The position numbers were made by a program, and so were the translations under genes. Shown in pieces: positions 46,387 through 58,479 of a DNA stretch of 64,000 nt. The DNA is from Thunnus maccoyii (Eukaryota; Chordata; Actinopteri; Scombriformes; Scombridae). The notes below the pieces were generated by a model. It did not search any database. It worked only from the letters and a program-made list of their open reading frames with translations, and was not told where the DNA came from. The stretch's first letter is position 1. Every line of letters begins with the position of its first letter. The stretch is from contig NC_056536.1 in NCBI RefSeq assembly GCF_910596095.1, forward strand, positions 31,755,456 to 31,819,455, read 5' to 3'.

Positions 46387-48532
46387 TTCTCACCACAGTT
46401 GTGTTTTTCCGATTCCTGGAACTCCACAGATCTCTGTGGTTTTCCCGACAGGAAATCCTCCTCCGAGTGCAGCATCTAGCTGTGAGGAGAACGTTACGAT
46501 GCTCCTCAGCTCCTCCTCCTTCTGCAGAAGATCCAGAGCGGTCAGAGACGCTGTTCCTCCTCCTCCTCCTCCTGCTGCTGCTGCTTCATCACCTCCTCCC
46601 TCCTCACTCCTCACAGCCTGCAGCACCTCCAGCGCCTCCTGCTGGGACAAACCAGCCTCTGCAACACAACCACACAGACTCTTCTGTCCAAAGCAACTTC
46701 AAACAAACAGCTCTGTGTGTTCAGAGCTCAGGTCTATCACATGTTTCTGATACAGCAGTATTTTTATTTAATTCAAGTACATTTTATCTAATTTAGAGCC
46801 GCTCTTAGTTCTGTATGTGTGCCGACTTTACCAGGAGATACAAAGATTTATATCAGAGCTCTGATGTGTTTTAATATTTTAATAGTGAGCTGCAAGAAAG
46901 GCATTAAATAGACTAAAGAGTTTAAATGGAGTTCTGCGTTGAAGGTGGTAAATTTAGGTTCAGATCTGATGGAAATTAAAAGCTGTTTGATGTTTTATCC
47001 ACATTCCGAGTTTAGTCAGAGCAGCAGTTCATCATGTTTCCTCTTCAGAGCTTTAACGTTCACTGATGAGCCAGTTAAAACCAGCTGTATTTGAACTGAG
47101 TTTGGTACATCTGAAACTAAAATGTTCAGAGTTACTCTGTTTTCTGTCAACATGCCAATTCTGTCAGGAGATAAAATAGTAATAATCTCTTTCTGTTCTG
47201 CCAACAACATTGGATGATTATAGCTGCTTCAAAAGCAGTGATGATGGTTATTCCAAACAATTAATTCAAATTCGGATATTTAAATTCTATGATATATTCA
47301 TTTTAGAAAGATCAACAGCTAAATTAAACCGCATAAGAAAGGAAACATTTGAAAACATGTCAAAAGCCATATCCTGTATAAAGCACTATATGTTACCTCA
47401 CACATGTGTATGACTTTAATGTATGTATAGCTGCATATGTGTGTGTATGTGTGTGCATGTGTACACTGTGTGTGTATCTACACGTGTGCATAAGTATGTC
47501 TGGTACATGTAAAACTACAAAACTGCTTCACACTCTCTACCCCCACACTTTATTTATGAATTATTATTATTATTATTTACATTTATCTTCTTTTGTTTCT
47601 TCTCTTGTCTGTTTTTTTTATTATTATTTTGGCTCATTTGCCTTTTGAGTTGTTTGCTTCCTGAGTTGAATGCTATCCAAATGACAAAAAAAAAATCATT
47701 AAAATGTTATTCACAAAAAATAAATAAAATCAAACCATAACATAATTTCTGAAGTGCTTTAAAAGTAGCGTTAAGTGTTTATGTGCAGTAATAAGTCAGA
47801 AATCTATAAACGGAGCGATTCTGAATAGTTACGTGTTTGCAGTAAATTTGTTTCTTAATTTTAAATAAACAGCTGCTTGGTGTTTTATTCACATCCCGAA
47901 TTAATCAACGCGATACGTTGATTAAGAACAGATCGTCGTCTCATTTCATTTTAAGTGTTTATTTACACAAATACGGCAAGAAGCTAAAAACTGACGCACT
48001 TTGAACGGAGTTTGGCGATCAGCCGGTTTAACGAGTTTCAGTCGGATGAGTCGTGGTTGTCATGGTGTCGACAGCTGCTGAAAACACGAACGGAACACTT
48101 AAAAAAAAATTTCGATTGAGGATAACTGCATAAAATCCCAATATAACTTAGATAACTTATGACATAACTTATTAACTTACGTAACTTAAATGTTTAGCGT
48201 AGATAATAAACACAGATGAGTATCGATTAAAGTAAAACTGATCAGGCTTTTAAGAGGAAACCTACGTGTTCTGTGCTTTCAACGGCTGCCGTCACCATGA
48301 CAACCACGGACACGTTCGGCTGACAGTCTCCAGTAAACACGGTCACTCGTTAAACACCTGAGACGTTATTTGGATCAGACTTTAGATGAAAGTGAAGGTG
48401 AATCTAAGTTGTACCTTTGCTGAGTTGAGGCGGTTTGAGGTGCAGCAGGTCTGAGGTGAACTGGAAACCAGCGCTGACCAGTTTCACCTTCACACTAGAA
48501 CTCAGAGGCAAACTGGAGACTGGTCTCTGCAT
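44625..48532 (-). CDS. rad51c: DNA repair protein RAD51 homolog 3 (RAD51C); four coding exons
   Basis: Exons in transcript order: 48532-48415, 46658-46394, 45439-45223, 45125-44625; GT-AG junctions, continuous frame, 366 aa (human 376). RAD51C is a RecA-fold ATPase of the BCDX2 and CX3 paralogue complexes, which load RAD51 and resolve recombination intermediates in the nucleus. An N-terminal helix-hairpin region (LVSAGF) is followed by Walker A GVPGIGKT at residues 118-125, FIDTEGSF, Walker B LLVID at 228-232, [18 protein letters not shown] and a basic C-terminal nuclear-localisation-like KRPRTQ. The start aligns with human Met10. Exons 1 and 2 match the human boundaries closely (118 versus 145 minus 27 nt; 265 versus 259). 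The remainder has only one intron, at a position not known to me from human. Residues 59-74 include a low-complexity Gly/Ala insert. Confidence 0.95.
45447..45475. repeat. (CA)n next to the rad51c exon 3 acceptor
   Basis: The CA run ends 8 nt before the exon 3 acceptor on the gene strand (GTGTGTGATGATGTCAG). Another TG run lies at 46360-46385, just past the exon 2 donor. Confidence 0.9.
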
Positions 48533-48892
48533 CTTCACCGCTAACAGCCAATGTTAGCCTCCTATTCAAAACATGCCGCCATGACAGGAGGTATCCCAGC
48601 ATGCCTTTAACTGTGGAGGGGCGTGGTCAAAACAAACACAGTTCCGGTTAGACTTTTCAATATAAGACTTCTTCCACTTCCAGAAGCGGTGTCCTGATAA
48701 AATACTGACAGAGTTTAAGATGTATCAGTAGTTTTATTTTCAGCAGTAACACATGTTATATAAATGGTGGTGATTCAAGTCGAACTTATTTTTACATCAC
48801 CTTTCATAGAGTTAATTAGTTTTATTCTTTATATTTCTATTGTTAGAGTGCAGTTTTAATGTCTGCTCAGCGAAAACAGGTGAAAATGATCA

Positions 48893-49025
48893 GGGATGGG
48901 AAGTAACTAAGTACATTTACTCAAGTACTGTACTTAAGTACAGTTTTGAAGTATTTGTACTTGAATATTTCCATGCGATGCTACTTTATACTTCCACTCC
49001 ACTACATTTCAGAGGGAAATATTGT
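48893..49025. mobile_element. Fragment of a palindromic MITE
   Basis: GGAAGTAACTAAGTACATTT, AAGTACTGTACTTAAGTAC and CCACTACATTTCAGAGGGAA are phrases I recognise from a very common fish inverted-repeat element. It lies between rad51c and the TRIM gene, which are arranged head to head. Confidence 0.6.
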
Positions 49026-49417
49026 AAAAAATAAAAAAAAATCCTTCACAATGATCAATGAAGTTTTAATACTGTACTAATGAAAATAAAACGCTGGAGT
49101 GTGATGTCTGTTGATTAGTTGTGAGAAAACTAAAAGGATCATTTAAATCAAATGTAAAAAACAAAAATACATCCCCTTTCTAGATTCATCAATTCATACT
49201 AATCAACAAATGAGGCATCACCAAACCCTGACATGCCAACAAGTATTTTACAGCTAAATGCAAAAATGTTTTCAGATGCTGAGCAGGTTTTAACTGAGAC
49301 TTCACTGTAAATGAGAAAACACAGTTTTAATTCACAGTGTCGCTCCTCGTCCTGATAACCTTCCCTGTTCTGTCAAACACAACAAGCTCCACTCTGTGTA
49401 TTTCCTTCTTCCCTCCC

Positions 49418-49430
49418 CTTCCTTCTCAGG
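49418..49430 (+). promoter_or_regulatory. Splice acceptor of the TRIM 5' leader
   Basis: A long pyrimidine tract ending CCTTCCTTCTCAG, 38 nt before the start codon, implies an upstream non-coding exon. Confidence 0.55.
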
Positions 49431-49468
49431 AAGTGAAACTCAGACAGTCGTTGCCACTGAGAGCTGAA

Positions 49469-51142
49469 ATGGCGCAGAAAGGAGTTCAGCTGGACCAAGA
49501 AACAATCAGCTGTTCGATCTGTCTGGATCTACTGAAGGATCCGGTGACTATTCCCTGTGGACACAGCTACTGCATGAGCTGTATTAAAAGTTTCTGGGAT
49601 GGAGAGGATCAAAGGAAGATCTACAGCTGCCCTCAGTGCAGACAGACCTTTGCACCGAGGCCTGTCCTGGTGAAAAACACCATGTTTGCGGCTTTAGTGG
49701 AGCAGCTGAAGAAGACTGGACTCCAAGCTGCTCCTGCTGATCACTGCTATGCTGGACCTGAAGATGTGGCCTGTGATGTCTGCACTGGGAGGAAGCTGAA
49801 AGCCCTCAAGTCCTGTCTGCAGTGTCTGGCCTCTTACTGTGAGAATCACCTTCAGTTTCATTATGAATCAACTACATTTAAAAAACACAAGCTGGTCGAC
49901 CCCTCGGAGAAGCTCCAGGAGAACATCTGCTCTCGTCATGATGAGGTGATGAAGATGTTCTGCCGTACTGATCAGCAGAGTATCTGTTATCTCTGCTCTG
50001 TGGATGAACATAAAAGCCACGACACAGTCTCAGCTGCAACAGAAAGGGCTGAGAGGCAGAGAGAGCTCGAGGTGAGTCGACAAAACATCCAGCAGAGAAT
50101 CCAGGACATAGAGAAAGATGTGAAGCTGCTTCAACAGGAGGTGGAGGCCGTCAGTCGCTCTGCTGATAAAGCAGTGGAGGACAGTGAGAAGATCTTCACT
50201 GAGCTGATCCATCTCATCCAGAAAGGAAGGTCTGATGTGAAGCAGCAGATCAGATCCCAGCAGGAAACTGAAGTGAGTCGAGTCAAAGAGCTTCAGGAGA
50301 AGCTGGAGCAGGAGATCACTGAGCTGAAGAGGAAAGACGCTGAACTGAAGCAGCTCTCACACACAGAGGATCACATCCAGTTTCTACACAACTACCCCTC
50401 ACTGTCACAACTCAGTGCATCTATGGACTCATCCAGCATCAATATCCGTCCTCTGCGATACTTTGAGGATGTGACAGCAGCTGTGTCAGAGCTCAGAGAT
50501 CAACTACAGGACATCCTGAGGGAGAAATGGACAAACATCTCACTGACAGTGACTGAAGTTGATGTTTTACTGCCACAACCAGAACCCAAGACCAGAGCTG
50601 AGTTCTTAAAATATTCACGTGAAATCACACTGGATCCAAACACAGCAAACATATGGCTGTTAATATCTGAGAGAGACAGAAAAGCAGAACTAATGAGTCA
50701 ACAACAGTCTTATTCTCATCACCCAGACAGATTCACTGATTGGTATCAGGAACTGAGTAGAGAGAGTCTGACTGGACGTTGTTACTGGGAGGTGGAGTGG
50801 AGAGGGAGAGGGGAAGTTGGTGTAGCAGTCGCATACAAGAATATCAGAGCAGGAAACTCGGATGAATGTGTATTTGGATTCAATGACAAATCTTGGATGT
50901 TAGATTGTAACACTAACAGTTATAGATTTTGGTTCAACAGTATCTCAACTCCCATCTCAGGTCCTGGTTCCTCCAGAGTAGGAGTGTACCTGGATCACAG
51001 TGCAGGTATTCTGTCCTTCTACAGCGTCTCTAAAACCATGACTCTCCTCCACAGTGTCCAGACCAAATTCACTCAGCCTCTCTATGCTGGACTTGGTCTT
51101 TTGGATATTGGAGTCAGAGCTGAGTTCTGTAAACTCAAATAG
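49469..51142 (+). CDS. TRIM-family E3 ubiquitin ligase (TRIM16-like/finTRIM-type), intronless CDS
   Basis: A 557-residue protein with the full tripartite layout. The RING finger spans residues 15-57 (CSIC, CGHSYCMSC, CPQC). The B-box region follows (CDVC..., then CSRHDEVMKMFC and CYLC.VDEHKSHD). A long coiled coil covers roughly 200-330. The C-terminal PRY-SPRY domain includes LDPNTANIWL, SERDRKAEL, CYWEVEW and GVYLDHSAGILSFYSV. Such proteins ubiquitinate targets chosen by the SPRY domain, and many act in innate immunity; the target here is unknown. The ATG at 49469 was chosen because it opens the conserved MAQKGVQLDQE start. The frame stays open upstream, but a strong acceptor (CCTTCCTTCTCAG at 49430) shows that region is intron or leader. 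All domains are intact. Teleosts carry large expanded TRIM sets, so orthology is not assignable. Confidence 0.92.
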   Translation: MAQKGVQLDQETISCSICLDLLKDPVTIPCGHSYCMSCIKSFWDGEDQRKIYSCPQCRQTFAPRPVLVKNTMFAALVEQLKKTGLQAAPADHCYAGPEDVACDVCTGRKLKALKSCLQCLASYCENHLQFHYESTTFKKHKLVDPSEKLQENICSRHDEVMKMFCRTDQQSICYLCSVDEHKSHDTVSAATERAERQRELEVSRQNIQQRIQDIEKDVKLLQQEVEAVSRSADKAVEDSEKIFTELIHLIQKGRSDVKQQIRSQQETEVSRVKELQEKLEQEITELKRKDAELKQLSHTEDHIQFLHNYPSLSQLSASMDSSSINIRPLRYFEDVTAAVSELRDQLQDILREKWTNISLTVTEVDVLLPQPEPKTRAEFLKYSREITLDPNTANIWLLISERDRKAELMSQQQSYSHHPDRFTDWYQELSRESLTGRCYWEVEWRGRGEVGVAVAYKNIRAGNSDECVFGFNDKSWMLDCNTNSYRFWFNSISTPISGPGSSRVGVYLDHSAGILSFYSVSKTMTLLHSVQTKFTQPLYAGLGLLDIGVRAEFCKLK

Positions 51143-51752
51143 ACAGAAGTCATTTCAGACTTCATGTGTCAGATTCTGTTGTAATTCTTCATGTTTTTGT
51201 CTCCGCTGTTTCTGAGAGCTCGTTGCTGTGGTGTTTCTGAACTGCACAGAGATCAGCTGTCAATCAAACTGAGATTGTTAACACTTTCTTATCATTTGTT
51301 TCTCTGTTGATGTTTTGAGTTTCTTTAAATGTCACTTTTTCCTGTGTGTTTTTATCCACGGAGGCTATCACTGCCTATGATGACGTTTTTTTTATCTTCA
51401 CTGATGTTTCTTCACATGAAAATGTGAACTTCTCTTTGTTCTAAATGTTAGTTTCATGTTTGTATTGATGTATTTGTGTGCTGTTGTTTCTCCACTTCAG
51501 CGTCTTAAACAGAGAAAACAGCAGAACTTCCTTCATCATAGATATTTTGTTCTCATCACCTTGTAAATGTATAAAGAAATGTACAATCAAACTGTAATTA
51601 TCATGATAATAATCATTTATTATGTTCTTGTATATAGCTGACATTCTGGGTTAAACTAACTGATTGTGTGGATGAAGTGAATCTGAACATGAAATCATTG
51701 AACAAGAGTCATTTTGATTGGATGTGTGAACAATCTGAGGCTTTACATAATC

Positions 51753-51758
51753 AATAAA
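51753..51758 (+). terminator. Polyadenylation signal of the TRIM gene
   Basis: AATAAA about 610 nt after the stop codon, followed by a GATG-T10 tract suitable as the downstream element. Confidence 0.55.
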
Positions 51759-51779
51759 GATGTTTTTTTTTTCAAAGGT

Positions 51780-54180
51780 GAGCAAAGTATTTTCTTCTGT
51801 CTTCATCTCAGGATCTCATTCAAAGCTTCTGGAGAAACTAACTGAAACTAAAATGAGAGTTTATTTGAGGCAGTTTTCCTCCTGAAACACCACAAAGTTC
51901 AGAGTTCATGTTCAGAGCAGACGAACGTCTCTGTACTTTCGGCTTTCTTCACTAAAGCAGCTTTGTCACAGAGAAAAGAGTTTTCTATCACTTGTTGCTT
52001 TAAACAAACAAGATTTTTCTTTGTGCATTTAGTTGATAAAATCTTTGTTATACAGGCCAAAAAAAAAGGAAAATAGTAAGAATTCATTTGATCAAGTTTA
52101 GTGTGAAGAAGTTTTATTGCGTCCTGACAAACATAAAACAACAGATATTGTGTCGTTGTGAACTTGAGGTCATTTCATTTATTTTTATGTAGATTTTCAT
52201 GCAGATGAAAGTTGAGAATGAGGCTGTCATGTTGGTTCAGTGTTTAGCTCTGTCACCTGAAGAGAGACGGTCCTGGACCCCAATTTATCAAACTGCTAAC
52301 AGGAACATTTTGGACTTTAATGGAAGATAAAAGTAAAAATCCTTCACTTTCACTCAAGAACAGAAGAATAAAAACTATCGATCAGACTAGTTTTGGCTTT
52401 AAAATGCTGTTAAAGAGGTGTGTTCAGTTGGTTCAGAGTAGATCCTCGATGTTTTCTGTCTGATTGGACTAAACATCGTTGGTCACGATCACCTCGTCTA
52501 CCAACAGCAGAACATCTGCAGCACATTTTATTTCCATTTCAACCAATTTCCTTTCATTCATCCATATTTATATATTTATACATTATAAATATATCAGATT
52601 GTAGGCAATTATTTCCAGAGATTTGACGATTTCACACAAATAAAACTTATAATTAAATATGTTCTTGCAGAATAACTCACCACTGAGTTAACTGTAAGGA
52701 TGTACAATACAGCAAATGTCGGGTCAATTCATATCTCTGATTGGTCATTCGTTCATGTGAACAGTTGAATAAAAGTGACTTTTACATATGTACGTCACTG
52801 GATAAAAGTGTCTTATTGTTACATGCTGCTCTGACACTGATGCTTCACTATTAATAATCTAATGATGTCATATATAATAATATATCAGTCAGAGGGACCA
52901 AACCACTACTTTTACTGCAATACTTTAACTACATCAAGCTCATAATACTTATGTACTTTTACTGCAATACTTTAACTACATCAAGCTCATAATACTTATG
53001 TACTTTTACTGCAATACTTTAACTACATCAAGCTCATAATACTTATGTACTTTTACTGCAATACTTTAACTACATCAAGCTCATAATACTTATGTACTTT
53101 TACTTGTACTTGTAATGGAGTATTTTTACATTACTGTATTGGTACTTTTGTTTTTTCTGACTGAATGACAGTACATATATAAACCATCTGGTGACTGATG
53201 CATGAGAAGAAGATGAAGAGCAAAAGATGAAGAAGATGAAGAAAAATCAATGTTCTCATGTGTGACATATCTAACATCAACCAAATCTTTACCCACATGC
53301 TTTTCTACATGTGATATTATATATGATTAATATCCTCATATATGATATTTTATATATTTTACATGTGAAATATCTGAAACATATAATATTTGACTTTATA
53401 TTACATGTATACTACACACACCATGGCAGAAGTCATCACATCACCTCATGGAGGATTCAGAGCTCCAGTATTGGATGTCCTCATATTTGCACAAACATTC
53501 ATTTACACAGTTTATGATGTTGTAATATAAAGTTAATCATATTTCTGTGGCGTATTGATGTTAATGATGTTTAAACTGATCATTAGACTGCAGTGGGTAT
53601 CAGACTGTGAGTCCTCTGACAGGTGACATCAACTCTAAATCCTGCTCTCAGCCAATCAAACAGCAGATACTCTGCGGCTTCATATCTGCTCAGACTGACC
53701 TCCACTGACTTGACGGACAGCTTCACCTGAAGGCCATGGCGTTAAAGTAGAAAGAGTTTCAATCCAAACTTTATAATGTCTTTAATTTCTAATTAATTTT
53801 ATTTCATTTCATTAAAATATTTCTGTCTGTTTCTTCCTCTCAGCTTCTCTAGATCTGCTGTGATATGTGAATATCCCCGCTGATCAATAAAGTTTGATCT
53901 ACTCCAAACTAAACTCTGATAACTTTCTCACAACTTTGTCTCCACTTTACATGTAACTCATTTCCAGACAGATTATCAGGAAATGAAAGGTGAGTTTCTG
54001 CAGCCAGGTGGTGTAAATAAAGTGTGACAGTCAGCAGGTAATCGATAGAATAGACTGATAGGTGTTAAAAACACTATTTTTTTCTCCAGAATAATAATTT
54101 TCTCTCCTGTTCCCGGAGTTTTATTTTGAAGGCATAACAGCAAGTTGTGTATGAGCCAATTTTGTCGCTTTGTTTCGTCA
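51780..54180. other. Gene-free stretch between TRIM and abt1
   Basis: AT-rich, with no coding exon recognised apart from the family A fragment listed separately. Short TATA-type palindromes occur around 53320-53360. Confidence 0.45.
52815..53155 (+). mobile_element. Family A element, fragment with expanded internal repeat
   Basis: It matches the right part of 31062-31935, but the 47-nt unit (TACTTTTACTGCAATACT...) is present about four times rather than once or twice. The final terminal repeat is degraded after TATTGGTACTTTTG. Confidence 0.8.
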
Positions 54181-54269
54181 TCAGGACGCGACAGTGTTTC
54201 CGCACGTGAACCCGAGTAGCCGCCGTGTTTTCATCAGTTTGTGTTTGATGAGTTTTAATCAAAGTTAAG
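54180..54269 (+). promoter_or_regulatory. abt1: Possible abt1 leader exon and promoter
   Basis: A small CpG-containing patch (GTGAACCCGAGTAGCCGCCG) is followed by AAAGTTAAG and the donor gtgagatcc at 54270. The acceptor candidate is TTGTTTGTAG just before the abt1 start exon. No TATA box is evident. This is inference only. Confidence 0.3.
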
Positions 54270-55014
54270 GTGAGATCCTTTAAATTCACACAAGGACATT
54301 GTTGTTATTGCTTTTATTATATCCGATTATTTTTGTTTTATTATTATTATTTGTTTTGTTTGTGTTTATTTTAGGGATTTGTTGGGTTTTGTTTAGTTCT
54401 TGTCATGTTTTCTCGCTTTATGTCTCTACCTCTGTCTTCTGTTTATACCTCTATGTCTCTCTGCACCAAACAACAACAACAAAACATTAATATAAAGAAG
54501 TGAAACCATCTCAGAGACGTTTTTCTTTTCTTCTTTTAAACATTCAGATTTCAAACAGATGAGCTGCTATCTGAAAACCATCTCTAACAAAGTTCACAGA
54601 CTTAAAGTCAAGTGAAACTTTATAAGTTAAAGAGAAGCAGACTGACAGAGACAGTTAGCATCTATAAACAGCTGATAACTTTCCTTCAAACACCAGGAGA
54701 TCTAATCTCTGATGAGCTGACTGTGAGATGTGTTCTGACTGAAATGTTTAAACGATCACAGAGAAAAAAAGCAAAAACAAATCTGAACTGTATTTTCCGC
54801 TCTGAAACGTTTCCAGTGAAGCAGACGGATCCTGCAGACATGAGGACTGATTGTAGAAACATGTTGATCCTGTTTGTTTATCAGTCTGCAGAATCAACTC
54901 GGTTCTGTATCAGTCGAGCAGCTGAACTCTGCAGCAAAGACTTTGGGCTGAAATATGGAAACACTGATCAGTCTTTATTGCTTCTATTGTTTGTAGTGAG
55001 CAGACTGCGGAGAG

Positions 55015-55417
55015 ATGGAGAGAAGAGAGGAAGAGGAGGAGACTGCAGCTCAGAGAGAAGAAGAAGAAGAAGAGGAGGAGGAGGAGGAAGTGGAAGAAGA
55101 AGATGAGGAGGAAGAAGGAGAGGAGGAGGAAGAAGGAGAGGAGGAGGAAGCAGCAGAGAGAGGAGACGATGATGATGAAGATGAAAACTCAGAGAGAAAC
55201 AAAGATGGTGCTGATGATGATGATAAAGACGATGATGGAGATGCTGCCGATATGAAAAAGAAGAAGAGCAAGCAGAAAGGGACTTCCTGTTCAGACAGGA
55301 AGTGTGTTCCAGGAATCCTCTACTTGGGTCACATTCCTCCGAGGCTCCGCCCCAAACACGTGAGGAACCTGCTGTCGGTGTACGGAGAGATCGGACGCAT
55401 CTTCTTACAACCTGAAG

Positions 55418-55493
<76 letters not shown>

Positions 55494-56258
55494 AGGGTCA
55501 GAAACGGGGGCTCGAGGCAAAATACCCCCACAAAAAGTAAAATTTCCCTTGGAATTGGGATGATGCGGGTATCCGGACTTTCTTCTGTATTCCAAGTGTG
55601 ACTCAGAAATATCTGGGACAGCTGGGCCTCCGTACCTGCACAGCCCCCCCCCCCCCAACCCCTCTTGCTCGAGCGTGGTGAGGTTATGAGGCAGCCACGA
55701 CAGCTACTAACAGTAATTTCACCAACATGGAGTGTTTTTTAATCCGCAAACCTGTCACACTTCCAGCTGAGAATCACAATCAGTTGGAAATGAAAGTAGG
55801 TCAGAACTGCGGACAGTCGCTGAGCTTCTCCCCGTCTGCCCTGAGCCTAAAAAAAGCTACCAAAGCTGTGACGGCGCCTGTTATTTTAAACTGCAGAGCA
55901 CCGTAGATAACATGCCAGACAATCAGCAGTGTTGTTGACACATCGAACTGTGATGTTGTTACGCAACATAGTGTTTATTGTTCATACTTTTTGAAAACAA
56001 AATATGCATTTAATGGGTAAAAACACTCTCTAAACTGTAACTGGGATTATAACTTAGTGTGAGTATTTTTACCCATTAAATGTTTTTGCATATATATATG
56101 CACTTTTTTTTAACAAGAATCATTGAATATTGATCTAACATATTTCCCATCATTTGAAAAAATAGTCCTGGAAATGATCAAAAATGAAATTAAAGCATAA
56201 AACATATTTCATGTCGGAAAAAAAAGTCCTTGCAAAGAAAAGTTAGTTTTCCTACCCT

Positions 56259-56295
<37 letters not shown>

Positions 56296-56661
56296 CTGCT
56301 GTATTGATTGGTCAGGCTGTGTTTTCTGATTGCTGCTGTATTGATCCTGCAGGTCGCGAGGTGAGGAGGAGGAAGAAGAAGTCCGGTTTGAGGAGGTGTG
56401 ATTTCACCGAGGGGTGGGTGGAGTTCAGAGATAAACGTGTGGCGAAGCGAGTGGCAGCGTCTCTCCACAACACTCCCATGGCGACCAGGAAACGCCAACC
56501 GTTCGCCTCCGACCTCTGGTGCATCAAGGTACGTTCTGCCCGGCAACAGCTGACATCAGACCTTTTGACACCTGCTCTGCACATCCTGAAACTGTGCCTC
56601 ATTTATTTTGGCCTTGTTAGTACAAGACTGTTCATTAATGGTACATTTGGACCATCTGTTT

Positions 56662-56717
<56 letters not shown>

Positions 56718-57983
56718 TACCTGCACAGGTTCCAGTGGACTCACCTGAGCGAGCGGCTGGCTTACGAGCAGATGGTCCTGCAGCAGAGACTGAGGACTGA
56801 AGTGTCTCAGGCCAAGAGAGAAACTAACTTCTACCTGAACAACGTGGACAAGAGCGCTAACATGGACAAACTGAGGAAGAAGAGACAGAGAGACGGACAG
56901 CAGGTAAACCAAACCACACAGGTAGATCTGAAGAGCTGGAGCCATCTGGAAAGTTTAAACTCTCTCTTTTTTTTTTTTGGTAAGACTATTTATTGGCACT
57001 TTTTGTCTTCTCTCTCTCTCTGAGAGGTCAGAGATGGGTATGATGTGCAGCTTTCAACGTGCAAGTTTTAACTTTAAAAAAAGATTCAAAAGTTTAACAC
57101 AAGATATTTTAAAATGAAGTTGAAACTGGACGCTGTGTTCAGAGATGACGCCCATTCATTCTTATGAAAGTTGCTCAGAGGTGCATCATGTTTCCTCATG
57201 CTTCGATCATGCTCAGTAGAGTCCTTCTCCAGCCGAGCCAGCTGACTTCCTGTTGGTTCCTCATGTGAATGAGGATAAAATAATTTAATCATGCAGCTTT
57301 TTAAACTTTCCAAATGTTATTGGACCAAATGGATCAAATTATGATAATAAAACAAGTCATTTTATGGAGGTTGTGATGCTCCAAAAAATCCATTCACCAT
57401 TTTACAGCTGCTCCTTTTCCAATGATTGTGTGTGCGTGTCACATGACAGACCTGGAAGTCATAATTACACAGTTTGTCCTCTGTGTCAATTTGGCTTCAC
57501 AGCCTGCTGCTGTTGCCATGGATGTGTTATAAGAACTGGACACCAGACTTGAAGATGGTGCTTGTACAATCAAATGAAAAGTGCCAAAAAAAAGTTTTCT
57601 AGCTTCCGCGTTGTATGGCCCGCTGAATATATGAACTTTATATTGGGATGACATCACAGATTTTATAGGCTTCATGGATTAAACATTCATGATACAGATT
57701 TGCAGTTTGAGGTGTCTTGTCAACAGTTTCATTCATTTCTGCGTCTTTTAAAACTTTATTCATCTCCATGTTGTTAAACTTTATTTGTCGTCATCAGGTG
57801 GACGAGAAGACGTGGGACTTCACGCAGCGTCAGACGGAGGAGGAGATCCAGAAGAAGAAGAAGAAGAGAGAGAAAGACTCCGTTGCCCAGAAGCACCTGG
57901 ACAAAGCCCGCCTCATACAGCAGAAGAGCCAATCAAATGTCTCCCTGCTGGCCAAGATTTTCAACTCCGGTCAGTCACAGTGA
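55015..57983 (+). CDS. abt1: Activator of basal transcription 1 (ABT1); four coding exons
   Basis: Exons: 55015-55417, 56353-56528, 56718-56903, 57798-57983; GT-AG junctions, continuous frame, 316 aa (human 272). ABT1 (yeast Esf2) is a nucleolar RNA-binding protein needed for early small-subunit processing, and was first described as a TATA-binding-protein partner. Residues 1-80 are almost entirely Glu and Asp, then a KKKKSKQK basic patch. The RRM-like core starts [20 protein letters not shown] at residue 98 and continues [20 protein letters not shown] in exon 2. The conserved [16 protein letters not shown] and [10 protein letters not shown] follow in exon 3, and LLAKIF near the C terminus in exon 4. 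Most of the length excess over human is the acidic N terminus, which is a GAG/GAA microsatellite in the DNA. The start ATG is the first in frame after an apparent acceptor. Confidence 0.93.
55050..55170 (+). repeat. (GAG/GAA)n coding microsatellite in abt1 exon 1
   Basis: A purine-only tract encoding most of the poly-Glu segment. Length polymorphism would change the acidic tail in whole codons. Frames on the opposite strand (Ser/Leu-rich) are shadows. Confidence 0.9.
55420..55493. repeat. (CA)n directly after the abt1 exon 1 donor
   Basis: The donor is GAAG/gtaacacacac, so the CA run starts a few bases into the intron. Further runs lie at 56260-56295 (before exon 2) and 56664-56715 (ending within the exon 3 acceptor TGTGTGTAG). 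Confidence 0.95.
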
Positions 57984-58463
57984 CAGCTGATTGGCTGTTT
58001 CCCTGGAAACAGCAGGCAGACTGTAATGAACTGACACGCCCCCATTCACCAACCAATCGCAGGCCGGTCTTGGCAGTGGGCGGAGCCATCATAGGGCGTA
58101 GGAGCTGCTTCTGATCACAGTGTTATCATTTAGTTATAATCAATATCTGACAGATCTTCACTGTGATTGGTCGCCGTGACGATATCCTCCACGCCTCCAG
58201 GTCACTCCGACCGTATCCCATCATGCTCCTCACCAGGGACTCTCAGCTCCGCCAGCTCGCTGCTTTCTGTTTCTACCCAGAAACAGGAAGTTCTCCAGCT
58301 GATTGGAGTTTATTGAACTGATCAGAGTTTATTGATGAATGAATGAACTTGTTTCACAGTTTTTTGCTGACTGAAACACACCTGAACGAGCTCGTCTGAA
58401 CTTAGATGATTTTTACTGTTTGTATTTCTTGTCATGAACATTTGTCATCAGCTGTTAAATCAC

Positions 58464-58469
58464 AATAAA
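58464..58469 (+). terminator. abt1: Candidate abt1 polyadenylation signal
   Basis: AATAAA 480 nt after the stop codon, the first on this strand. Confidence 0.5.
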
Positions 58470-58479
58470 GATTTAAGTT

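Noticed and set aside
46296-46796. Plus-strand frame of 166 codons over rad51c exon 2
   Set aside because: A shadow of the true minus-strand exon, with GT-repeat and proline-rich low complexity.
49337-49468. N-terminal extension of the TRIM protein
   Set aside because: The extra residues lie before a strong splice acceptor and a conserved MAQKG start, so they are leader or intron sequence.
54612-55106. Open frame of 164 codons overlapping the abt1 start
   Set aside because: It runs into the GAG tract in another frame (poly-Arg/Gly), matches nothing known, and is better explained as leader or intron before abt1.
54968-55531. Long minus-strand frame opposite abt1 exon 1
   Set aside because: A Leu/Ser/Pro-rich shadow of the GAG and CA repeats.
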